Below are positions 41,525-48,873 of a stretch of 48,873 nt of DNA, one piece after another (position 1 is the first letter of the stretch; each line of letters opens with the position of its first letter). The stretch comes from Flavobacteriales bacterium (lineage in GTDB: Bacteria; Bacteroidota; Bacteroidia; Flavobacteriales; Flavobacteriaceae). The notes beneath the pieces were generated by a model. The model was not told the origin of the DNA. It was given only the letters and a program-made list of their open reading frames with translations, and did not search any database. Both the position numbers and the translations under genes were made by a program. The DNA lies in contig SGZI01000002.1 in the NCBI GenBank assembly GCA_004213965.1, positions 1-48,873 on the forward strand, read 5' to 3'.

Positions 41525-42196
41525 TTAATTTAAGTCAGGTCTTTTCTTCTTTGTTTCTTCTATTGCCTTCTCCATCCTCCATTTATCAATTTCATTGTTG
41601 TTGCCACTAATTAAGACATCTGGAACTTTCCAGCCTTTATAATCCCTAGGTCTTGTATAAATAGGTGATGAAAGTAAATTGTCTTGAAATGAATCTGTAA
41701 GAGCAGATGTTTCATCTCCTATTACTCCAGGAATTAAGCGAATTATACTATCGCACAAAATAGCAGCAGCGAGTTCTCCTCCAGATAAAACATAGTCGCC
41801 AATAGATACCTCTTTAGTAATGATGTTATCTCTTACTCTTTGGTCAATTCCTTTATAATGACCACAAAGCAGAATTATATTATTAAGTAAAGAGAATTTA
41901 TTTGCAGTTGATTGATTGAGTTTTTCCCCATCAGGTGATAAATAAATAATCTCATCATAATTTCTTTCACTTTTTAGTTTAGAAATACACTTATCAATTG
42001 GTTCAACCATTAAAACCATTCCAGCACCACCTCCAAATTGGTAGTCATCTACAGATTTGTACTTATTAGTAGAATAATCTCTTAGATTATGAATTACAAT
42101 ATTTACAATACCTTTTTCAATACTATTTTTTAAAATTGATGATTCAAAAGGGCTTTTTAATAAATCGGGAACTACAGTGATTATATCTATTCTCAT
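41525..42196 (-). CDS. trmD: tRNA (guanine-N1)-methyltransferase
   Basis: [50 protein letters not shown]. Confidence 0.95.
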   Translation of the reverse strand: MRIDIITVVPDLLKSPFESSILKNSIEKGIVNIVIHNLRDYSTNKYKSVDDYQFGGGAGMVLMVEPIDKCISKLKSERNYDEIIYLSPDGEKLNQSTANKFSLLNNIILLCGHYKGIDQRVRDNIITKEVSIGDYVLSGGELAAAILCDSIIRLIPGVIGDETSALTDSFQDNLLSSPIYTRPRDYKGWKVPDVLISGNNNEIDKWRMEKAIEETKKKRPDLN

Positions 42197-42219
42197 TAAT
42201 AATTAGTTGTAAAGTAAAT

Positions 42220-43656
42220 TTATCTAAAATTAAATCTTTCTGTTATATTTTTATTATTAATTATTTCAATACTTATAGGTTCATTGTAATTTCTAGAGTT
42301 TAGAATTTTTTCTACATCTAATATTGATTTTATTTTTTCTCCGTTAATTGACTTTATGATGTTCCCTTCACTTATACCGTAATCTGTCCAATATTTTTTA
42401 TAATTATTATTGAATTCTGAAATTTTTACTCCTGATTTAATATTGTATTTTTTTAATTCATCACTATTTAGGTTTTTTAATATTCCAATTAAATAAAATT
42501 GAACCCTTTCGTTTTTATTTAACTTAACTGAAACTGTCTTTTCTTCAGCTCCAGCTTTTAGCTTTATGGAAACAATATCATCAGGTCTTTTGGTATTTAG
42601 ATACCCTTTTAAATCAGAAAATTTATTTATACTTATCCCATCAATTTGTTTAATAATATCACCTTTTTTTATTCCAGCAGAATTTGCTCCAGAACCTCCT
42701 TCAATCGAATTAACATAAAACCCTTCTGTATCCTCTACACCTAATTCTTTTGATATTGAGCTACTTAGAGATGAGCCAGTTACTCCAAGAAAACCATATT
42801 GGACCACGCCAAATTCCATGATATCTTCAATTACTTTTCTGGCAATATTACTTGGAACAGCGAATGAATATCCTATATATGATCCAGTTTGGGATTGTAT
42901 TGCAGTATTAATTCCTATTAACTCTCCTTTTGTATTTACTAATGCGCCACCTGAATTCCCTGGATTTACTGCAGCATCTGTTTGGATATAAGATTGTGTT
43001 GTTCTTCCAGAACGATCTAAATTTCTAGACTTAGCACTTATTATGCCAGCAGTTACAGTTGACGTTAAATTAAAAGGATTTCCTACTGCAAGCACCCATT
43101 CACCAATTTCAGTTGAGTCACTATCTCCAAAAGTTGCATATGGCAATGCTCCATCATTATCAATTTTTAATAATGCAATATCATTTTGATCATCACTTCC
43201 AATAAGTTCTGCATTATAAGTTTGATTATTGTTCGTTGTAATTTCAATTTTTTTTGCATTTTCAACTACATGTGAATTGGTTACAATATATCCATCAGGT
43301 GAAACTATAACACCAGATCCTGTTCCAATTGATGGGCGTTGCTTTTTTCTACCAAAGATTAAATCTTCAATACTGAAATCATTTGAAAAATTTGATGAAT
43401 TTTTTACATGAACAACAGTGTTAATTGTATTTTTTGCTACTTCAACAAAATCAGGTTTTTGAAAATTTAAGCCATTAAAAGATGTATTAGAAGTTTTGAA
43501 GTTGTCTAATACTAGTTCTTTTTTATTTTCACTATTAATAATTGAATCCATCTTTTTTTCAATTGATCTAAAATAGGTGACAGATTTTATTATAATAAAG
43601 AAGCTTATAGCTAATGCTAGAATTAAAAACAGAATTTTTTTCATAATAAAAAGCAA
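42220..43656 (-). CDS. HtrA/Deg family serine protease with two PDZ domains
   Basis: GTGSGVIVSPDGYIVTNSHVV; NPGNSGGALVNTKGELIGIN; PDZ region. Confidence 0.92.
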   Translation of the reverse strand: MLFIMKKILFLILALAISFFIIIKSVTYFRSIEKKMDSIINSENKKELVLDNFKTSNTSFNGLNFQKPDFVEVAKNTINTVVHVKNSSNFSNDFSIEDLIFGRKKQRPSIGTGSGVIVSPDGYIVTNSHVVENAKKIEITTNNNQTYNAELIGSDDQNDIALLKIDNDGALPYATFGDSDSTEIGEWVLAVGNPFNLTSTVTAGIISAKSRNLDRSGRTTQSYIQTDAAVNPGNSGGALVNTKGELIGINTAIQSQTGSYIGYSFAVPSNIARKVIEDIMEFGVVQYGFLGVTGSSLSSSISKELGVEDTEGFYVNSIEGGSGANSAGIKKGDIIKQIDGISINKFSDLKGYLNTKRPDDIVSIKLKAGAEEKTVSVKLNKNERVQFYLIGILKNLNSDELKKYNIKSGVKISEFNNNYKKYWTDYGISEGNIIKSINGEKIKSILDVEKILNSRNYNEPISIEIINNKNITERFNFR

Positions 43657-43750
43657 TATTAATTATTAAATATAAAGCTATAAATTATCTGATTTTTAGA
43701 CAGTATTTTTAACGTACATTTAACAATAAAGGTTTAGGATCAATTATTCC

Positions 43751-43758
43751 TATATTTG
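43751..43758 (+). promoter_or_regulatory. Candidate Bacteroidota -7 element of dapF
   Basis: TATATTTG 8 nt before the dapF ATG. Confidence 0.4.
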
Positions 43759-43766
43759 TTTTCTTT

Positions 43767-44579
43767 ATGGAAATAGTATTTTACAAATATCATGGTTGTG
43801 GAAATGATTTTGTTATGATTGATAACAGAAATGGTTGTTTTAATAATTATAACAATGAATTTATTTCAAAAATTTGTGACAGAAAGTATGGTGTTGGAGC
43901 AGATGGGTTGATTTTAGTTGAAAACAATAATGATTTAGATTTTACTATGAAATATTTTAATTCAGATGGCTCAGAATTTGGAATGTGTGGAAATGGTGCT
44001 AGATGTATAACTAAATTTGCAAAAAAATTAGGCATTATAAATAATTCTGCAAGTTTTCAAGCTATTGATGGGGTGCACTATTCAGAAATTTTAGATGAAA
44101 ATTACGTTAAGGTAAAAATGAACGATATTGATATGAGTAATTATAAGTCAATTGATTTAACGAATCATAATTTTTACCTTGATAATGGCTCACCTCACTT
44201 AGTGATTAATTCTAGAAATATTACTCAAATTGATGTTTCAAATGAGGGTAAAAAAATTAGGTACAATAAAAAGTATAGTAAGAATGGAGTTAATGTAAAT
44301 TTTATAGAATACAATCAAAATGATTCTTCATGTAAGGTTAGAACTTATGAAAGGGGAGTAGAAGATGAGACTCTTTCATGCGGAACAGGAGCTGTTGCTG
44401 TAGCAATTGCCTTGAATTATTTAGGAATTGAAAACAGTAATGAAATTAAAATTTCAATGAAAGGCGGCGATCTTTTGGTTTCATTTAATAGAAATGAAGA
44501 TAGATTTTATGATATTTGGTTGTCTGGAGATGTGTGTGAAGTTTATAAAGGAAAAATTGATGAAAGTTTTAAAAGGTAA
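43767..44579 (+). CDS. dapF: Diaminopimelate epimerase
   Basis: FYKYHGCGNDFVMID; FGMCGNGARCI; YERGVEDETLSCGTGAVAVA. Confidence 0.95.
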   Translation: MEIVFYKYHGCGNDFVMIDNRNGCFNNYNNEFISKICDRKYGVGADGLILVENNNDLDFTMKYFNSDGSEFGMCGNGARCITKFAKKLGIINNSASFQAIDGVHYSEILDENYVKVKMNDIDMSNYKSIDLTNHNFYLDNGSPHLVINSRNITQIDVSNEGKKIRYNKKYSKNGVNVNFIEYNQNDSSCKVRTYERGVEDETLSCGTGAVAVAIALNYLGIENSNEIKISMKGGDLLVSFNRNEDRFYDIWLSGDVCEVYKGKIDESFKR

Positions 44580-45081
44580 AAACATATATTTAAGAGCTTT
44601 AGAGCCAGAGGACATTAACTACTTATTTTCAACTGAAAATAATGAAGATATATGGGAGATCAGTAGTACGTCTCAACCCTTTTCAAAGCATATACTTACA
44701 AAATATATTGAAAACTCTAACATTGACATATATAAGGTTAATCAATTAAGATTAGTGATTTCAGATTATAGTAATAATTGTTTAGGATTAGTTGATTTAT
44801 TTGATGTAGACTTTAAAAACAATAATGCAGGAATTGGTATTTTAATTAATAAAGATTCTCGTAATAATGGATATGCTAAAGAGGCTTTAGAAATTATAAT
44901 TAAGTATTCTTTTAGTTATTTAAATCTTCACCAATTGTATTGTAATATTATTGAAGATAATATACTTAGTGTTAACTTATTTAAGAAATTAGGTTTTAAG
45001 CAGGTTGGATTAAAGAAAGATTGGATTTATTTTAATGGAAAATATAAAAACGAATATTTATTTCAGTTAATATGTACATAA
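44560..45081 (+). CDS. GNAT family N-acetyltransferase
   Basis: MKVLKGKNIYLRALEPEDINYLF; NKDSRNNGYAKEAL; NLFKKLGF. Start at ATG 44560. Confidence 0.88.
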   Translation: MKVLKGKNIYLRALEPEDINYLFSTENNEDIWEISSTSQPFSKHILTKYIENSNIDIYKVNQLRLVISDYSNNCLGLVDLFDVDFKNNNAGIGILINKDSRNNGYAKEALEIIIKYSFSYLNLHQLYCNIIEDNILSVNLFKKLGFKQVGLKKDWIYFNGKYKNEYLFQLICT

Positions 45082-46115
45082 GAAAAATACTTTATGCAAT
45101 AGTCACTATAGGACTCTTATTAATGGGGGGATTTGCATTTTACATATATAATGTAATGTTTGCAGCGAACACAAACTTTAATGAAGATTTTAAATACATT
45201 TATATTAAAACAAGTTCTGATTATGAAGATTTAACTTACCAATTAAAGGATTACCTGCTAGATACTTCAACATTTACAGCATTGGCTAAAAGAAAAAACT
45301 ATTCAAATAATATTAAGCCAGGAAAATTTATTATTAAAAGAGATATGAATAATAATCAGATAATAAATTCACTTAGATCAAATAATATTACTGTTGATGT
45401 AATTTTTAATAATGCCAAAAACTTAAATGACCTTGCTGGGAAAATTTCAAATCAGATTGAGGCAGATAGTATGTCCTTTTTAACTTTATTTAAAACTGAT
45501 TATTTCATTGATAAGGGTTTTGATGAGAAAAATATTTTATCAATGTATATTCCCAATAGTTATAATTTTTTCTGGAATACAAATGCTGAAAAATTTAACG
45601 AAAGAATGTTTGAAGAATACACAAAATTTTGGCAAAAAAATGATAGAGTTAAAAATGCAAATAAGATAGGTTTATCAAAAATTGAGGTAATGATCTTAGC
45701 CTCAATTGTAAATGAAGAATCAAAAGAAATTAGTGAATTGCCTAGGATTGCAGGTGTTTATTTAAACAGGTTAAATAACAATTGGTTATTACAAGCAGAT
45801 CCAACCGTAAAATATGCTGCATACCAACTTGACCAATATAAAAACACTATCATTAGAAGAGTGCTTAACAAACATCTAAGAATAGATTCAAAATACAACA
45901 CATATAAATATAAGGGGCTGCCCCCAGGATTAATTTCTATGCCATCTATTTATTCAATTGATGCTGTGCTTAATTATGAGAATCATAAGTTTTTTTATTT
46001 TGCAGCAGATCCAGAAAATCCTGGATTTCACAGATTTGCCAAGACTTTTCGTGAACATAAAACCAATGCAAGAAAATATCAGAGATCACTATCCAAAAAA
46101 GGCATAAAAAAATAA
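45072..46115 (+). CDS. mltG: Endolytic transglycosylase MltG (YceG-like)
   Basis: ASIVNEESKEISELPRIAGVYLNRLNNNWLLQADPTVKYA; YNTYKYKGLPPGLISMPSIYSIDAVLN. Confidence 0.93.
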   Translation: MYIRKILYAIVTIGLLLMGGFAFYIYNVMFAANTNFNEDFKYIYIKTSSDYEDLTYQLKDYLLDTSTFTALAKRKNYSNNIKPGKFIIKRDMNNNQIINSLRSNNITVDVIFNNAKNLNDLAGKISNQIEADSMSFLTLFKTDYFIDKGFDEKNILSMYIPNSYNFFWNTNAEKFNERMFEEYTKFWQKNDRVKNANKIGLSKIEVMILASIVNEESKEISELPRIAGVYLNRLNNNWLLQADPTVKYAAYQLDQYKNTIIRRVLNKHLRIDSKYNTYKYKGLPPGLISMPSIYSIDAVLNYENHKFFYFAADPENPGFHRFAKTFREHKTNARKYQRSLSKKGIKK

Positions 46116-46119
46116 AGCC

Positions 46120-46830
46120 TTAGTATTTGTGAATAATAAATATTGTAGGTTTTTTATCAATTAAATATTTTCCTTTTCTCCATTGATTTATACTTTTTGT
46201 AATAATTGACTCATCACTAGTAGTTAAAGATGAGGCTATACATAATTTAGTGTTATCACTAAGTGTTTTTAATAAATCTTCAAGCATTTTATTATTCCTA
46301 TAAGGTGTTTCAATAAATATTTGAGATTGATTTCTTTTTTGAGATACTTTTTCAAGAAATTTAATTTTTGCTTTCTTTTCTGTTTTATCAATAGGCAAAT
46401 AACCGTTAAATGCAAAGTTGTTTCCATTTAACCCTGAACCCATTATTGCTAATAATATTGATGAGGGGCCAACAAGAGGTGTTGTTTGAATTTTTTTAGT
46501 ATGAGCTAAGGAAATAATATTTGAGCCTGGATCTGCAACATTTGGACATCCTGCATCAGAAATTAATCCAACATTAATGCCATTTAAGCATGGGTCAAGT
46601 AGGGTATAATATTCTTCCTCTTTTTGGGATTCTTTAATTATAAAAATATTTAAATCATCTTGATTTTTTTCAGGGCAAACACTTTTAATATAATTTCTTG
46701 CAATCTTTTCATTTTCAACAATAAAATATGTTAATGAGTTAATGATTTTTTTTACTGAATTAGGTATAACCTCGTCTGGATTAATATCCCCGATGACATT
46801 AGGTATTATATATAGTTTCCCTTTAATAAT
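46120..46830 (-). CDS. SAM-dependent methyltransferase, tetrapyrrole-methylase/RsmI-like, probable ATT start
   Basis: Reading past the 46443 ATG: (ATT)IKGKLYIIPNVIGDINPDEVIP...GLISDAGCPNVADPGSNIISLAH...TTPLVGPSSILLAIMGSGLNG; stop TAA at 46842-46840 and no ATG/GTG/TTG between. Confidence 0.8.
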   Translation of the reverse strand: MIKGKLYIIPNVIGDINPDEVIPNSVKKIINSLTYFIVENEKIARNYIKSVCPEKNQDDLNIFIIKESQKEEEYYTLLDPCLNGINVGLISDAGCPNVADPGSNIISLAHTKKIQTTPLVGPSSILLAIMGSGLNGNNFAFNGYLPIDKTEKKAKIKFLEKVSQKRNQSQIFIETPYRNNKMLEDLLKTLSDNTKLCIASSLTTSDESIITKSINQWRKGKYLIDKKPTIFIIHKY

Positions 46831-46860
46831 GTTAGTTGTTTATTTAAAAAAAATGTGAAA

Positions 46861-48288
46861 TTACACAGACAATTTCTTACCTAAGTCATCAACAAATTTT
46901 CTAAAATGTTTATCTGTTGAAGATAAATTGTCTACTGTTTTACATGCATGAAGTACAGTAGCATGGTCTCTTTTTCCGATTTGAGACCCAATACTTGCCA
47001 GTGAAGCTTTGGTAAATTTCTTTGCAAAAAACATAGCCAATTGCCTAGCTTGAACAATGTGTCTTTTTCTAGTTTTTGATTGTAATGTTTCAATATCCAT
47101 TTGAAAATAATCTGAAACAATTTTTTGTATATAATCAATAGAGACTTCTCTTTTAGTATTCTTTACAAACTTTTCTATTATTTCTTTAGCTAATTCAATT
47201 GTAATTTCCTTTTTATTAAATGATGCCTGTGCTATTAATGAAATAATAGCTCCTTCCAATTCTCTTACGTTACTTCTTATATTTTTAGCAACATATTGAA
47301 TTACTTCTTCATTCATTTCAATTCCATCACGATATAATTTGTTTTTTAAAATAGATATTCTTGTTTCAAAATCAGGATGTTGTAATTCTGCTGAAAGCCC
47401 CCATTTAAACCTAGACAGAAGACGTAATTCAATATCTTGCATATCAACAGGTGCTTTATCGCTAGTTAATATTACCTGCTTCCCGTTTTGATGTAGGTGA
47501 TTAAAAATATGGAAGAATACATCTTGAGTTCCTGGTTTGCTAGAAAAGAATTGAATATCATCTATTATTAATACATCAATAATTTGATAGAAGTATATAA
47601 AATCATTTCGATTATTTTTTTTGACAGACTCAATATATTGTTGAGTAAATTTTTCAGCTGTTGTGTATAATACTGTCTTTTCAGGATATTTATTTTTTAT
47701 ATCTATACCAATTGCATTTGCTAAATGAGTTTTACCTAATCCAACTCCACCAAAAACTAAAAATGGATTGAATGATGTTCCGCCAGGCTTGTTAGCAACT
47801 GCTATTCCTGCATTTCTAGCCAATCTATTTGAATCACCTTCTAGGAAATTTTCAAATGAATAGTTCGCGTTTAATTGAGATTCAATTTTTACATTTTTAA
47901 TTCCAGGAATTACAAAAGGGTTTTTTAATTCAGGAACATTTTTACTTAAAGGTCGTGTTGCATTTTGAGCCTTTATTTGAGCAGCTCCACTACTAGGTAT
48001 TTTTTCAGTATATGGCTGAGAATTTCCATAAGTATTTTGCATTTTTATAATATAAACTAGCTTTGCATTTTCGCCAAGAGTTTTTTGCAATGCTACTTTT
48101 AAAATCTTAACATAATGCTCTTCAAGCCATTCATAGAAAAACTTACTAGGCACCTCAATACTCAAAACGTCATCATCTAGCTTAACAGCTTTAATAGGTT
48201 CAAACCACGTTTTATATGCTTGAGATTGTATGTTGTCTTTTATAAATTTTAGACATTTTGACCATACTGAACTAGCAGTTAAATTCAT
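46861..48288 (-). CDS. dnaA: Chromosomal replication initiator protein DnaA
   Basis: NPFLVFGGVGLGKTHLANAIG; VLIIDDIQFFSSK; IGKRDHATVLHACKTV. Confidence 0.97.
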   Translation of the reverse strand: MNLTASSVWSKCLKFIKDNIQSQAYKTWFEPIKAVKLDDDVLSIEVPSKFFYEWLEEHYVKILKVALQKTLGENAKLVYIIKMQNTYGNSQPYTEKIPSSGAAQIKAQNATRPLSKNVPELKNPFVIPGIKNVKIESQLNANYSFENFLEGDSNRLARNAGIAVANKPGGTSFNPFLVFGGVGLGKTHLANAIGIDIKNKYPEKTVLYTTAEKFTQQYIESVKKNNRNDFIYFYQIIDVLIIDDIQFFSSKPGTQDVFFHIFNHLHQNGKQVILTSDKAPVDMQDIELRLLSRFKWGLSAELQHPDFETRISILKNKLYRDGIEMNEEVIQYVAKNIRSNVRELEGAIISLIAQASFNKKEITIELAKEIIEKFVKNTKREVSIDYIQKIVSDYFQMDIETLQSKTRKRHIVQARQLAMFFAKKFTKASLASIGSQIGKRDHATVLHACKTVDNLSSTDKHFRKFVDDLGKKLSV

Positions 48289-48454
48289 GCAAATAAAGTT
48301 AAGTTAATTAGTTTAACTAAACCCAAAAATTAAATTCGGATTCGAACTAACAAATATGTAAACAAATTTTAAATAAAAAAAATTCAAAAGGGTTGTTTTT
48401 TAATTTTTTTTTTCGTTAGGTTTATTTTTATTGAAAATACAATATTTTAGAACA

Positions 48455-48873
48455 TTATAATTGCTCATTATAAATAACCAACAACTTATCATCAATTATT
48501 TTAGTTTCGTATTTTGGTTTTATTTTAATTAATGGAGCTTTAACTCCTTTTTTAAATTTAACCGGAGATTTGAATATCCTTGCTTCATCCCAAATATTTT
48601 CTTTTATAAATGTGGTAAGAGTTTTTAAACCACCTTCAATAATAACTGAATTAATTTTCTTCTTGTATAGAATGTTGCTTATTTGAATTGCTACTGGTTT
48701 ATTAAAATCAATTAATTTTTCTGTAATGACAATTTTATCTGCTTTTGACTTAAAGACATCTTGATTTTTATCTAAATCATTTTTTCTATTTACAATTATA
48801 ACACTTGGGTTTGTGCCAGTTGAATTTCTAGCTGTTAATTTTGGGTTGTCTTGTCTTATGGTATTTGCACCCA
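48455..48873 (-). CDS. ribD: Riboflavin biosynthesis protein RibD, C-terminal reductase part (partial, runs off window end)
   Basis: GANTIRQDNPKLTARN...NSVIIEGGLKTLTTFIKENIWDEARIFKSP. Confidence 0.88.
   Translation of the reverse strand, partial: GANTIRQDNPKLTARNSTGTNPSVIIVNRKNDLDKNQDVFKSKADKIVITEKLIDFNKPVAIQISNILYKKKINSVIIEGGLKTLTTFIKENIWDEARIFKSPVKFKKGVKAPLIKIKPKYETKIIDDKLLVIYNEQL

Noticed and set aside
46830-48454. Replication origin beside dnaA
   Set aside because: No cluster of DnaA boxes (TTATNCACA-like) seen in the flanking intergenic DNA.

Overview
The window is an AT-rich chromosomal segment that looks like Bacteroidota/Flavobacteriia, probably a marine, streamlined member. Most of it is conserved core genome: nusB-DUF1573-yajC, pyrD, guaB, a three-gene SurA/PpiC cluster, aconitase, a zeaxanthin-type carotenoid cluster (crtI-crtB-crtZ-crtY) just downstream of two tRNA genes, split transketolase, tgt, lptF/G-like, accA, dnaB, thrS-infC-rpmI-rplT, murQ, monomeric icd, rplS-trmD, htrA/degQ-like, dapF, mltG, an RsmI-like methyltransferase, dnaA and the end of ribD. 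I saw no CRISPR array, IS element, prophage or defence island. Main points for a second look: (1) a roughly 0.4 kb stretch of unusual composition between rplS and icd, ending in a strong minus-strand terminator and containing a GNRA-capped hairpin, which may be a structured ncRNA I could not assign to a family; (2) a fossil of the 3' end of an HMG-CoA-lyase gene just upstream of the VPS10/BNR gene, gaplessly alignable over 34 aa to the intact gene 3 kb away, suggesting insertion or replacement; (3) a shikimate-kinase homologue with an intact ORF but altered P-loop, DxD and GGG motifs; (4) two genes (infC and the RsmI-like methyltransferase) whose full ORFs lack ATG/GTG/TTG starts and appear to use ATT; (5) a carotenoid operon starting 26 nt after a tRNA-Leu; (6) a porin / FMN-binding protein / small membrane protein locus. 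All calls come from reading the sequence; no database searches were run.
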